Assembly (NCBI GenBank): GCA_017480485.1
Contig: JAFVAN010000042.1
Coordinates: 1-29,064 of the forward strand
Length of the DNA stretch: 29,064 nucleotides
Source of the DNA: Ruminococcus sp.
Lineage (GTDB): Bacteria > Bacillota_A > Clostridia > Oscillospirales > Ruminococcaceae
Direction of reading: 5' to 3'
In this document: positions 18,725-26,503 of the stretch, piece after piece
Position numbering within the stretch: the first letter of the stretch is position 1
Layout: every line of letters starts with the position of its first letter
The notes under the pieces: generated by a model
Seen by the model: the letters and a program-made list of their open reading frames with translations, nothing else
What the model was told of the DNA's origin: nothing
Database searches by the model: none
Position numbers and translations under genes: made by a program

Positions 18725-19465
18725 TTATTCCTCCGACGGGTCGGCGCCGGAGACGTAGACCATGGTCAGAGTTGCGAAGATATATGCCTGTACACAGCCC
18801 GAGAAGAGGTCGAAATATATCGACAGCATCGCGGGGATGAACAGCTGCAAAACGTTTATGTCAAAGGCCCCGACGGAAAATGCCAGGTGGCAGAGCCTTG
18901 ACAGTGTGGCAAGCGCACCGTAGAGCAGCGCCGTGATGACAGCGCCTCCCGACACGTTGCCGAACATACGGAACGCCATAGAAAGGGGCGTTGCGATCTC
19001 AGAGAGTATATTCAGCGGCAGCATTATGAAGATGGGCTGAGTGTAGCTCTTTAAGTAGCCGCCCACGCCGCCGGACTTGATCTTGTAGAAGGTTATCAGC
19101 ACAAAGGTCATCAGCGCCCAGGTGAGGGTGACGTTGAAGTCCGCCGTCATGGACCGCAGGCCCAGCAGCGAAACAAGGGCGCCGAACACGGCGTAGACCA
19201 GTATCGTGGCTATATAGGGGGCGTATTTCTTCCACTTCTTGCCCATGGTGGTCTCTACCATATTATTGACGAAGCCCACGAACATCTCGGCCACGATCTG
19301 CCGCTTTTTGGTGGGTACCTTTTCGAGGCCGCTCGTCAGATATTTACAAATCAGGAAAACGGCTATGATTATCAGCCAGCCTATCACGATGGTCTCGGTG
19401 ATCTCGATGCCGCCGAGGATCGGCAGCGTGAAGGCGACGCGTGGTCCCTGACCTATACCGTCCAT
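18725..19465 (-). CDS. atpB: F1Fo ATP synthase subunit a
   Basis: 246 aa with five to six membrane segments. The essential Arg next to the c ring is in the segment PLSMAFRMFGNVSGG. It forms the two ion half-channels. The ATG at 19465 is one base after the atpI stop, and the ribosome site AAGGACAGG lies inside the end of atpI, so translation is coupled. After its stop there is a 179-nt gap with a REP-like element and a hairpin before atpE, unusual inside an atp operon. Confidence 0.96.
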   Translation of the reverse strand: MDGIGQGPRVAFTLPILGGIEITETIVIGWLIIIAVFLICKYLTSGLEKVPTKKRQIVAEMFVGFVNNMVETTMGKKWKKYAPYIATILVYAVFGALVSLLGLRSMTADFNVTLTWALMTFVLITFYKIKSGGVGGYLKSYTQPIFIMLPLNILSEIATPLSMAFRMFGNVSGGAVITALLYGALATLSRLCHLAFSVGAFDINVLQLFIPAMLSIYFDLFSGCVQAYIFATLTMVYVSGADPSEE

Positions 19466-19466
19466 A

Positions 19467-19892
19467 TTACCTGTCCTTTCCTGTAGTTTTTTTGTTGTCT
19501 GTAAAAAAGTCCCGGCCCGCGAAACGGGCCCCGGAGAGCAGTATCCGCGGAAAAAGCTGGGGCACGATGATGCCCACGGGGCTCATAAGGCCCGATAGCA
19601 TTGCCGCCGCGCACAGCAGGACCAGTATGGACATCCTTGCGGCGTAGCAGCCGCGCATTATGCGCTTGGCCTTGGCGGTGTTCATGGACCTCACTGCCCT
19701 CTGGCTGGCCCCAGCCAGCCAGCGCATACAGCCGCAGGCGTAGGCGGTGCCAACAAGAAAGCCCCAGAGGTTCCTCCACTCGAAGCCCCAGAGCAGCGTA
19801 AAGAGAAAGCACAGCACCCCTGCCGCCGCCATGGCAAGGCAGAGCCTTTTAACGCCGCGCATCAGCTGCGTGCTGTCAGAGCCGTCGGTCAT
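19467..19892 (-). CDS. atpI: ATP synthase subunit I (AtpI) family protein
   Basis: 141 aa from the ATG at 19892, preceded by GAGGAGAGG. The frame reaches back to a GTG at 19922, but no ribosome site fits there. Four membrane segments are predicted: LCLAMAAAGVLCFLFTLLWG, LWGFLVGTAYACGCMRWLAG, MSILVLLCAAAMLSGLM and VGIIVPQLFPRILL. Position (first gene, directly before atpB) and topology match AtpI, which helps c-ring assembly or stability in other bacteria. Sequence similarity in this family is weak, so the call rests partly on context. Confidence 0.8.
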   Translation of the reverse strand: MTDGSDSTQLMRGVKRLCLAMAAAGVLCFLFTLLWGFEWRNLWGFLVGTAYACGCMRWLAGASQRAVRSMNTAKAKRIMRGCYAARMSILVLLCAAAMLSGLMSPVGIIVPQLFPRILLSGARFAGRDFFTDNKKTTGKDR

Positions 19893-19932
19893 GGTCCTCT
19901 CCTCGCTTCTCCGTTCGAACACTTACCGATAT

Positions 19933-19961
19933 ATTATATCACATCTTTCCCGAAATGTAAA
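19933..19961 (-). promoter_or_regulatory. Proximal promoter of the atp operon
   Basis: On the minus strand TTTACA (19961-19956), 17-nt spacer and TATAAT (19938-19933), with a TG one base before the -10 (extended -10). The predicted start near 19926 gives a leader of about 34 nt. Confidence 0.8.
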
Positions 19962-20005
19962 GCGCTGGGGGCGAAAAAAACGGAAATTTACAGTTTACAT
20001 TAAAA

Positions 20006-20018
20006 TGACCAACGGTCA
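20006..20018. promoter_or_regulatory. TetR-type operator, downstream site
   Basis: TGACCAACGGTCA is a perfect 5-3-5 palindrome typical of TetR/AcrR-family operators. It falls just after the predicted start of the promoter at 20037-20065. The extended arm 20006-20023 is an inverted copy of 20047-20064 with one mismatch in 18. Confidence 0.65.
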
Positions 20019-20036
20019 GTTTTATCGGATATAGCT

Positions 20037-20065
20037 ATTATAGCACAAAACTGACCGTTAGTCAA
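20037..20065 (-). promoter_or_regulatory. Distal promoter of the atp operon
   Basis: On the minus strand TTGACT (20065-20060), 17-nt spacer and TATAAT (20042-20037). The nearest gene downstream is atpI, with the proximal promoter in between. The -35 box and part of the spacer are covered by the operator at 20052-20064. Confidence 0.7.
20052..20064. promoter_or_regulatory. TetR-type operator, upstream site over the -35
   Basis: TGACCGTTAGTCA has the same half-sites as the site at 20006-20018 with one mismatch in symmetry. The two sites are 46 bp centre to centre and bracket the distal promoter. No TetR-family gene is in the window. Confidence 0.65.
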
Positions 20066-20118
20066 TACTTGGAAGAAATATTTTTTCATACATTTCGCCC
20101 CCGATGCACAAGAAACGC

Positions 20119-20152
20119 GAAAAAGCCCCGCAGGAGCACTTCCCTGCGGGGC
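20119..20152 (-). terminator. Intrinsic terminator of the lipoprotein gene
   Basis: On the minus strand GCCCCGCAGG (20152-20143) and CCTGCGGGGC (20134-20125) form a perfect 10-bp stem with an 8-nt loop, followed by TTTTT (20124-20120). It insulates the atp promoters from upstream transcription. Confidence 0.9.
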
Positions 20153-20163
20153 TCTCGGGGCTT

Positions 20164-20445
20164 TTATCTCAGGATGTCGTCCGCCACGTCGCCTGCGGTG
20201 CTAAGGGTGTTGTCGATGCCGTCGGCAACGTCCTCGCCCAGCTCGTCAGCGCGGCTCTCTGCCGAGGACATGAGGCTGCGGCTGTCGTCGCTGCGCCTTG
20301 ATGTGGTGGTGCGGCGGGTGGTCGTGGTGGTCTCTGTGGCTGCGCGGTCCTCGGAGTCATAGCTGTCATCGCTGCTGCCCGAGCAGGAGGCCAGCATAGT
20401 GCAGGAGGCGCTGAGTGCCAGCAATAATGCCAAAAGCTTTTTCAT
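20164..20445 (-). CDS. Small putative lipoprotein with Thr-rich linker
   Basis: 93 aa. A signal peptide (KKLLALLLALSASCTM) ends in a lipobox LASC with Cys21, so the mature protein should be lipid-anchored outside the membrane. The mature part has an Asp/Ser segment, then a Thr/Arg run (ATETTTTTRRTTTSRR). The acidic end SLMSSAESRADELGEDVADGIDNTL could be an amphipathic helix. No domain is recognised. The ATG at 20445 follows AAAGGAAG. It has its own terminator and stands alone between the atp promoters and the divergent YitT promoter. The Thr-rich stalk resembles those of the zinc-ribbon proteins at the start of the window. Confidence 0.85.
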   Translation of the reverse strand: MKKLLALLLALSASCTMLASCSGSSDDSYDSEDRAATETTTTTRRTTTSRRSDDSRSLMSSAESRADELGEDVADGIDNTLSTAGDVADDILR

Positions 20446-20625
20446 AGGTCTCTTCCTTTCTTTTGCAGTTTTATAACTTCAATAAGTCACTGTCGGACTG
20501 CACATATTATTTCCGAGGCAGCGCAGATTATACATGAGGCTTTTTTTAAAATATCTCGGAGAAAAACTCCGCGCAGCATATCACGAAAATTTTTTTAGTC
20601 TTGCTCTGCTCAGAGTATTTATTTG

Positions 20626-20676
20626 GCCGAAAGAGGATATTCCCCCGCCGGCGGCGGGGGAATATCCTCTTTCGGC
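20626..20676. repeat. Perfect 24-bp hairpin
   Basis: Positions 20626-20649 and 20653-20676 are exact inverted repeats of 24 bp with a 3-nt loop (GGC). The core CCCCCGCC/GGCGGGGG recalls the REP-like copies A and B. No T-tract follows on either strand, so it is not an ordinary terminator. Confidence 0.85.
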
Positions 20677-20680
20677 ACCC

Positions 20681-20709
20681 GCAATTTTGCCGCAAAGCGG
20701 CAAAATTGC
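20681..20709. repeat. Perfect 13-bp hairpin
   Basis: Positions 20681-20693 (GCAATTTTGCCGC) and 20697-20709 are exact inverted repeats with loop AAA. It lies 4 nt from the 24-bp hairpin and 35 nt from the -35 of the YitT promoter. Confidence 0.85.
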
Positions 20710-20744
20710 AATAAATTATTCTCCACGCATAATAACTCTTATGC

Positions 20745-20773
20745 TTTACATTTCGCAGAAAATATAGTATAAT
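20745..20773 (+). promoter_or_regulatory. Promoter of the YitT-AlaX-YczE-kinase unit
   Basis: TTTACA (20745-20750), 17-nt spacer, TATAAT (20768-20773). The start would be near 20780, 47 nt before the first ATG. Confidence 0.8.
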
Positions 20774-20826
20774 CAAGATGGACCTTCTTATTTATTATTC
20801 AATACAAATAAAAAGGAGCGACAGGA

Positions 20827-21687
20827 ATGAAAAACAAGCTTATCCGTCCCCTGCTGACCACCGCTGCCATGACCGCCGCAGCCTTTGTGATGGCCCTGAA
20901 TTACAAGACCTTCGTCACCACAGGCGGGCTCTACCCCGGCGGGGTCTCGGGTCTCTCGCTGCTGATACTCAGGCTCTTCAAGCTGGGCTTCGGGCTGGAC
21001 CTGCCCTTCACGGTGGTGAACCTTGCCCTGAACGCCATCCCCGTCTACATCGGGTTTCGCTATATCGGGCGAAACTTCACGCTTTACTCCTGCCTGATGA
21101 TAGTCCTGAACAGCATCTTTACGGACCTCATCCCCGAAAAGATGATAACCGAGGACACCCTGCTCATCGCCATTTTCGGCGGGCTGATACACGGGGCCGC
21201 CATCAGCCTCTGCCTGAACGCGGGAGCCACCTCGGGAGGCACGGACTTTATCTCCATCTTCCTCTCTGCAAGGAGAGGGATAGATTCCTTCAACATTATC
21301 CTTGGCTTCAACGCCGTGATACTCTGCATCGCGGGCTTTATGTTCGGCTGGGACAAGGCGCTGTACTCCATCATCTTCCAGTACGTCACCACCACGGTGA
21401 TGCACGCTTTGTACAAAAAATTCCAAGAGAGCACCCTCTTCATCGTCACCGACAAGCCCGAGGAGGTCTGTCAGGTGATCTATGACGTGAGCGTCCACGG
21501 CGCCACCATATTGGAGGGCGAGGGCTCCTATGAGCACTGCGAGCGCAACGTGGTATATTCCGTGGTCTCGGCAGCCCAGTCCCGAAGGGTCATCAAGGCC
21601 GTGAAGGACACCGACCCTTCGGCCTTTATCAACGAGGTAAAGACCCAGAAGCTGCTGGGCAATTTCTTCCGTCCAAAGGAGGACTGA
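20827..21687 (+). CDS. YitT family membrane protein (DUF161/DUF2179)
   Basis: 286 aa. An AAAAGGAG site precedes the ATG at 20827. Five to six membrane segments cover the first two thirds (for example TTAAMTAAAFVMALNYKTFV and TLLIAIFGGLIHGAAISLC), including the family motifs LYPGGVSGLSLL and AGATSGGTDFISIFLS. The C-terminal cytoplasmic DUF2179 domain (about 205-286) reads TDKPEEVCQVIYDVSVHGATIL and ends in INEVKTQKLLGNFF. The transport substrate of YitT proteins is not established. It is first in a four-gene plus-strand unit, and the next gene starts 1 nt after its stop. Confidence 0.93.
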   Translation: MKNKLIRPLLTTAAMTAAAFVMALNYKTFVTTGGLYPGGVSGLSLLILRLFKLGFGLDLPFTVVNLALNAIPVYIGFRYIGRNFTLYSCLMIVLNSIFTDLIPEKMITEDTLLIAIFGGLIHGAAISLCLNAGATSGGTDFISIFLSARRGIDSFNIILGFNAVILCIAGFMFGWDKALYSIIFQYVTTTVMHALYKKFQESTLFIVTDKPEEVCQVIYDVSVHGATILEGEGSYEHCERNVVYSVVSAAQSRRVIKAVKDTDPSAFINEVKTQKLLGNFFRPKED

Positions 21688-21688
21688 A

Positions 21689-22846
21689 ATGACAGAAAGA
21701 CTTTACGACAACGGGCTGCTTTTTGAATTTGAGGCAGAGGTCACAGGCTGCACCAAGGCCAAAAAGGGCTTCGAGATCACCCTTGACCGCTCGACCTTCT
21801 TCCCCGAGGGGGGCGGACAGGCGGGAGACATCGGCACCCTCGGGGGCGCCGGAGTCCTTGATACATATGAAAAAGAGGGCGAGGTGCTGCACCTCTGCGA
21901 CAGGGCTCTCGAAGTGGGCTCACGCGTGCAGGGGGCTGTGGACCGGGACACCCGCCTGCGCCGTATGCAGGGGCATTCGGGAGAGCACCTGCTGATGGGC
22001 TTTATCCACAGGCTCCACGGGCTGGAGAACGTGGGCTTCCGCCTTGGCAGCTCGGACGTTACTCTGGACCTTGACGGCACCCTGACGGAGGAGCAGCTCC
22101 GTGAGTGCGAGCAGCTGGCAAACGAGGCCATCGCCGCTGACGTGCCTATCACCGTCAGCTACCCCGACAGTGCGGCACTGGCAGAGCTCAGCTACCGCAG
22201 CAAGCTGGAAATGACCGAGAATATCAGGATAGTTACCATCGAGGGCATCGACGTCTGCGCCTGCTGCGCTCCCCATCTGCCCTCCACCGGCAGGATAGGC
22301 ATGGTCAAGATCGTCTCCCACGAGAGCAACAGGGGCGGCACGAGGGTGCACATAGTCTGCGGGCTGGAGGCATTGGAGCTTTTCAGGCGGCGGCTCTCGT
22401 CCAACGCCGAGATCATGCGCCTGCTCTCGGCAAAGCCCGAGGAGACCGCCCGCCATGTTCGGCGCCTGCTGGAAGAGAATCAGGCCCTTAAAGCCCGCCT
22501 CTATGACCTTGAGCGCCGCAGGACAGAGGCTCTTATCGCCTCCCTCCCGAAGGCTGCAAGGCCCGACAGAGGCAGCTTCAGCGTTTTTACCGAGGACCTG
22601 AACGCCGACAATATGCGCCGCGCCGCCAACAGTGCGGTGCTGCTCACCGACAGGGCGGCGGGTGTCTTCTGCAAGGCCGAGGGCGGCTACACCTACATAA
22701 TAGCCTCTTCCCGCCTGCCCCTGCGTCAGCTGGCAAGAGAGATAAACACAGCCCTCGGCGGCCGCGGCGGCGGCTCCGACCAGATGATACAGGGCTCAGT
22801 CACCGCCGACAGAAAGACCATAGAAGCTTACTTCGCGGCCCTCTGA
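21689..22846 (+). CDS. Alanyl-tRNA editing protein (AlaX-L-like)
   Basis: 385 aa. It resembles the editing and C-terminal parts of alanyl-tRNA synthetase without the catalytic core. These proteins remove Ser or Gly wrongly attached to tRNA-Ala. Visible motifs are DRSTFFPEGGGQAGDIG (the synthetase has DRTxFYxxxGGQxxD), the zinc ligands HSGEH (His96, His100), and CCAPH with Cys192 and His196 (CxxxH), then STGRIG. A coiled coil lies at about 250-275, and a Gly-rich DHHA1-like end (GGRGGGSDQMIQGSV) at about 355-370. The length fits the long AlaX type. The ATG is 1 nt after the YitT stop codon; the ribosome site AAAGGAGG lies inside the end of YitT. Confidence 0.93.
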   Translation: MTERLYDNGLLFEFEAEVTGCTKAKKGFEITLDRSTFFPEGGGQAGDIGTLGGAGVLDTYEKEGEVLHLCDRALEVGSRVQGAVDRDTRLRRMQGHSGEHLLMGFIHRLHGLENVGFRLGSSDVTLDLDGTLTEEQLRECEQLANEAIAADVPITVSYPDSAALAELSYRSKLEMTENIRIVTIEGIDVCACCAPHLPSTGRIGMVKIVSHESNRGGTRVHIVCGLEALELFRRRLSSNAEIMRLLSAKPEETARHVRRLLEENQALKARLYDLERRRTEALIASLPKAARPDRGSFSVFTEDLNADNMRRAANSAVLLTDRAAGVFCKAEGGYTYIIASSRLPLRQLAREINTALGGRGGGSDQMIQGSVTADRKTIEAYFAAL

Positions 22847-22888
22847 CCGCAGTATCAGCAATTATATTTCACAGCAAAGGCAAATGTC

Positions 22889-23542
22889 ATGGAAAAGAAA
22901 TTCAACAAAAAAGAGCTTGCAGGGCGCTACGGGCTGTTCCTTGTGGGGCTGTTTGTGGCCTCTATGGGGGTGGCCTTCTCCACAAAGGCGGGGCTCGGGA
23001 CCTCTCCCGTGGCCTCGGTGCCCTATTCGGTCTCTCTGGTCAACGGGGCGCTGAGCTTCGGCGGCTGGCTGAACCTGCTGAGCGTCATACAGATCGCGGT
23101 GCAGGTGGCAGTGCTGAAGGGCCGCTGCAATTATCTTGAGATCACCGTGCAGACGGTGCTGGCCTTCGTCTACGGCTATCTTACGGACCTGTCCTGCTTC
23201 CTTATAAAGGGCATAAGCCTGAGCTCCTACCCGATGCGGTTTCTGTTCATGCTGCTGGGCTGCGCCATACTTGCCCTTGGCATCTGGATACAGCTAAAGG
23301 GCGGAGTGGCCATGCTGCCGGGCGAGGCCATGAACCGGGCCATAAGCAAGGTCTCGGGCCTCCGCTACGAAAACATAAAGATATTTTTTGACATTCTCTA
23401 TATCGCGGTCTCGGCGGTGATCTGCTTTGCCCTGCTTGGAAGGCTTGAAGGCGTTCGCGAGGGCAGCATGATCGCGGCCTTCGCCGTAGGCAGCCTCATA
23501 AAGCTCTGCAACCGCCTCTTTGACCGAATACAGCGCACATAG
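22889..23542 (+). CDS. YczE/YyaS-like integral membrane protein (DUF6198-type)
   Basis: 217 aa with about five membrane segments. The N-terminal stretch RYGLFLVGLFVASMGVAFSTKAGLGTSPVASVPY (seen as VGLFVASMGVAFSTKAGLG and TSPVASVPYSVS) is typical of YczE-like proteins, as are LGCAILALGIWIQLKGGVAMLPGEAMNRAI (seen as LPGEAMNRAIS). Function in the family is unknown; a transporter-like role is assumed. It follows the AlaX-like gene by 42 nt and precedes the kinase by 23 nt. A modest AAAGG ribosome site lies before the ATG at 22889. Confidence 0.88.
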   Translation: MEKKFNKKELAGRYGLFLVGLFVASMGVAFSTKAGLGTSPVASVPYSVSLVNGALSFGGWLNLLSVIQIAVQVAVLKGRCNYLEITVQTVLAFVYGYLTDLSCFLIKGISLSSYPMRFLFMLLGCAILALGIWIQLKGGVAMLPGEAMNRAISKVSGLRYENIKIFFDILYIAVSAVICFALLGRLEGVREGSMIAAFAVGSLIKLCNRLFDRIQRT

Positions 23543-23565
23543 ACATCTGAAAGGAGTGCTTAGCC

Positions 23566-26388
23566 ATGCCAATCGATAACAATGTTTCAAACGTACTTAC
23601 CGACCGCGACCCCGAGTTCTACAAGCAGCTCGCTGCCTCGCTGGACAACAATTCTGTGCTAAGAGTAAAAAACGAGGACGGGATATTCGTACCCGTCAGC
23701 TGCTCGCGGGAATTTGCGGAGATGATGGAGTGCTCTCCCGAGGAGTTTCTTGAAAAGGAGCGCACCGCTCCCCTTTCCACCGTCTTTCCCGAGGACAGGG
23801 CGGCCGCCGAGTATCTTCTTGAAAACGGCCGCACCCCCGACGGCAGCACCCACGCCATGATAAGAAAAAACACCGCCAAGGGCAACATCATCTGGGTGGA
23901 TATGCACTACGCCTTCTTTGAGCACGGCGGCAAGAGCTACGCCTACTGCAATTACTTCGACATCACACCGCTGAAGGAGAGCGAGCAGCGCAGCCGCGCC
24001 ATGTATGATGAGCTGAACCTTGAGCTCCAGAACCTCTCCAACGAAAGGCTGGCTGCCATACGCTCGAACCTGGCGGACGGCATCGTTGAGGAGATAAGCG
24101 GCTGCGACCTCTTTGACTGCGACAAGGTGGGCGAAAGCGTTTCGACCCTGCTGCAGCGACGCCTTGAAAGTATGCCCGACCCCGCCGACAGACAGCGCTA
24201 TCTCGAGCACTTCAACATCGAGAGCACCCTGAAAAGCTATCAGGAGGGCACGGAGATAGAGCCCCTGGTCATCTTCTCCGAGAGGCAGTCGGGGCGCAAG
24301 TGCTTCGTTAAATACTCCGCCAGCATGAGAAAGGACCCCATAACGGGCAAGTCCACCGTCTTTGGCATCGAGACCGAATACAACACCGAAAAGGTAAACG
24401 AGCTGCTGCAGCAGAAGATCCTTGCCCGCCAGTACGACATGATAAGCTACATCGTTGACGGCAGCTACAGCGTGGTCATCGGCGACAGCGCCGCAGTTTC
24501 AAAGGGCAGCATCTTCCCGAAGCAGCGCAGCGGCCGCTATATGGATTACATCACCGAGCAGGTCATCCCCGCAGCCTTTACCGAGGTCCACGACCCCAAG
24601 GAGCTGCTTCGCGCCCTCTCTCCCGAGACTGTAGAGGCCGCCCTTGCAGCAGATGAGAGCTACACCGTTGACGTGGCCTGCCAGATCGAAGGAGATATTT
24701 TCTACAAGCGCTTCACCTTCTATGCCGTTGACCCGTCGCTTAAATTCTACATCCTGCTTAAAGCCGACTTCACGGAGATGCAGGCCGAGCAGGCCGCCCG
24801 CAACGAGCAGCTCAAAAGCGCCCTGGAGGAGGCCCGCCAGGCAAATGTCGCCAAGACCACCTTCCTCTCAAACATGAGCCACGAGATACGCACCCCAATG
24901 AACGCCATCATCGGCCTTGACAACATCGCCCTCAGCGAGGAGGGCATATCTGACCGCACCCGCGAGCACCTGGAACAGATCGGCGTCAGCGCCAGGCACC
25001 TGCTGGGGCTCATCAACGACATCCTTGACATGAGCCGCATCGAGAGCGGCCGCATGGTGCTGCGCAGCGAGGAGTTCTCCTTCAGCAGCATGATCGAGCA
25101 GATAAACACCATGATAAGCGGCCAGTGCCGCGATAAAGGGATCGAATACGACTGCGTGTTCTCGGGCAGGATGGAGGACTACTACATCGGAGACGACACA
25201 AAGCTAAAGCAGGTGCTGATAAACATCCTCGGCAACGCAGTAAAGTTCACCCCTGCGGGCGGGCGCATCCTGCTCTCTGCCGAGAGCGTGGCGAGGTTCG
25301 AGGACAAGTCCACCCTGCGCTTCACCGTCAGCGACACGGGCGTGGGCATCGACCCCGACTACCTGCCAAGGCTCTTCGAGGCCTTCACTCAGGAGGACAT
25401 TGCCAACACCAGCCGCTACGGCGGGTCGGGCCTGGGCCTTGCCATAACCAAGAACATAGTCGAGATGATGAACGGCGCCATCACAGTGGAGTCCGAAAAG
25501 CACAAGGGCTCCGTGTTCACAGTTACCGTTACCCTTGGCAACTCTGCAAGGACGGGTAAGGCGGCCTCGGGCAGCATCAGCCCCAAGGACATGGATGTGC
25601 TCATCATCGACGACGACCCCATTGCCTGCGACCACGCACGGCTGGTGCTTGGCGAGGTGGGCGTAGCCTCTGAGGCCGCGCTCAGCGGAAGGGAGGCTCT
25701 GGAGCTCATCCGCATCCGCCAGGCAAGGCAGGCCCCCTACAACCTCATACTCGTTGACCTGCATATGCCCGAGCAGAACGGCATCGAGGTAACGCGGCAG
25801 ATACGCGCCCTGGTGGGCAGCGAGACCACGGTGATAATCCTTACGGCCTACAACTGGGACGACGTTATGGACGAGGCCTTGGAGGCAGGCGTTGACAGCT
25901 TCCTTGCAAAGCCGCTGTTCTCCGCCAATGCGCTGGAGCAGTTCTCTCAGGCCATCATGAAGAAGCGGAACAAGGCCGAGAGCAGCAGAGCCATGGCAGC
26001 CCTCGAGGGCAGGCGCATACTGCTGGCAGAGGATATTGAGATCAACGCCCGCATAATGAAGCACCTGCTGGCCATGAAGCAGATCGAGACCGACATTGCC
26101 GCCAACGGCGAAGAGGCTCTGCGGCTGTTCCTTGACAACCCCGTCCGCTGCTACGACGCCATCCTGATGGACGTGCGTATGCCCGTGATGGACGGCCTTG
26201 ACGCCGCCGCAGCCATTCGCGCCCTCGACCGCGAGGATGCAAAGACGATACCCATCATCGCCATGACCGCCAACGCCTTTGACGAGGACGTCCAGCGCTC
26301 ACTGCAGGCAGGCATGGACGCTCACCTCAGCAAGCCCGTAGAGCCCGAGCTGCTCTTCGAGACCCTCGCCAGCCTGATAAAGGACTGA
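23566..26388 (+). CDS. PAS-domain hybrid sensor histidine kinase with two receiver domains
   Basis: 940 aa, no membrane segment, so cytoplasmic. Order: an N-terminal PAS-like domain (about 28-140), a second poorly recognised sensor region (about 150-400), a short coiled linker, and HisKA with SNMSHEIRTPMNAIIGL, where His439 is the phosphorylation site. The HATPase domain has INILGNAVKFTPAGG (N box), DTGVGIDPDYLPRLF (G1) and RYGGSGLGLAI (G2). Receiver 1 (LIIDDDP; acceptor Asp731 in LILVDLHMPEQNG) and receiver 2 (LLAEDIEIN; acceptor Asp869 in ILMDVRMPVMDG) end the protein. There is no HPt domain or output domain, so phosphate must go to a partner encoded elsewhere. ATG at 23566 after AAAGGAG. 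A fluoride riboswitch on the opposite strand points into its 3' end. Confidence 0.95.
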   Translation: MPIDNNVSNVLTDRDPEFYKQLAASLDNNSVLRVKNEDGIFVPVSCSREFAEMMECSPEEFLEKERTAPLSTVFPEDRAAAEYLLENGRTPDGSTHAMIRKNTAKGNIIWVDMHYAFFEHGGKSYAYCNYFDITPLKESEQRSRAMYDELNLELQNLSNERLAAIRSNLADGIVEEISGCDLFDCDKVGESVSTLLQRRLESMPDPADRQRYLEHFNIESTLKSYQEGTEIEPLVIFSERQSGRKCFVKYSASMRKDPITGKSTVFGIETEYNTEKVNELLQQKILARQYDMISYIVDGSYSVVIGDSAAVSKGSIFPKQRSGRYMDYITEQVIPAAFTEVHDPKELLRALSPETVEAALAADESYTVDVACQIEGDIFYKRFTFYAVDPSLKFYILLKADFTEMQAEQAARNEQLKSALEEARQANVAKTTFLSNMSHEIRTPMNAIIGLDNIALSEEGISDRTREHLEQIGVSARHLLGLINDILDMSRIESGRMVLRSEEFSFSSMIEQINTMISGQCRDKGIEYDCVFSGRMEDYYIGDDTKLKQVLINILGNAVKFTPAGGRILLSAESVARFEDKSTLRFTVSDTGVGIDPDYLPRLFEAFTQEDIANTSRYGGSGLGLAITKNIVEMMNGAITVESEKHKGSVFTVTVTLGNSARTGKAASGSISPKDMDVLIIDDDPIACDHARLVLGEVGVASEAALSGREALELIRIRQARQAPYNLILVDLHMPEQNGIEVTRQIRALVGSETTVIILTAYNWDDVMDEALEAGVDSFLAKPLFSANALEQFSQAIMKKRNKAESSRAMAALEGRRILLAEDIEINARIMKHLLAMKQIETDIAANGEEALRLFLDNPVRCYDAILMDVRMPVMDGLDAAAAIRALDREDAKTIPIIAMTANAFDEDVQRSLQAGMDAHLSKPVEPELLFETLASLIKD

Positions 26389-26395
26389 TACCAAT

Positions 26396-26441
26396 AAAAA
26401 AGCCGACAACTATTGCGTGTGATACGCAGAAGTCATCAGCT
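26396..26441 (-). terminator. Terminator of the fluoride riboswitch expression platform
   Basis: On the minus strand AGCTGATGACT (26441-26431) pairs over 11 positions, with wobbles, with AGTTGTCGGCT (26411-26401). An inner TGCGT/ACGCA hairpin lies between, and TTTTTT follows (26401-26396). The 5' arm is also the conserved 3' part of the aptamer, so terminator and ligand-bound aptamer exclude each other. Confidence 0.85.
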
Positions 26442-26487
26442 TGAAAAAGCGGTTTCGGTTTCCCGTGGGAGAACATCATTCCCGTAT
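26422..26487 (-). ncRNA. Fluoride riboswitch aptamer (crcB motif)
   Basis: On the minus strand the 66-nt segment opens with ATACG and closes with CGTAT, a perfect P1 stem. In between are the conserved blocks of the crcB motif: GATGTTCTCCC, AACCGC and AGCTGATGACTTCT. Fluoride binding normally prevents termination and turns on crcB or eriC fluoride exporters. Here the downstream minus strand has no such gene, only the antisense of the kinase. Confidence 0.85.
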
Positions 26488-26503
26488 GAAATTTTCTGGT
26501 ATT

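Larger units (their letters stand above)
20446..20744. other. Divergent intergenic region with structured DNA
   Basis: About 300 nt between the lipoprotein gene (minus) and the YitT promoter (plus). It holds a TATAAT-like box for the minus strand at about 20529-20534 with no convincing -35, a small CGGAG/CTCCG hairpin at about 20567-20583, and the two perfect hairpins described separately. No ORF with a ribosome site was found. Confidence 0.5.

Noticed and set aside
20626..20709. Hairpin doublet as a bidirectional terminator
   Set aside because: It lies upstream of both flanking genes and has no T-tract on either strand.
25204..26064. Minus-strand open frame of 286 codons
   Set aside because: Antisense to the kinase. 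It could be entered by read-through from the fluoride riboswitch, but its translation shows no family features and no start signal.
26401..26441. Terminator for the kinase gene on the plus strand
   Set aside because: The hairpin reads on both strands but only the minus strand has a T-tract after it.
26442..26487. Hammerhead ribozyme, because of CTGATGA
   Set aside because: The second core strand (GAAA with the required stems) is absent. The flanking blocks and the terminator match the fluoride riboswitch instead.
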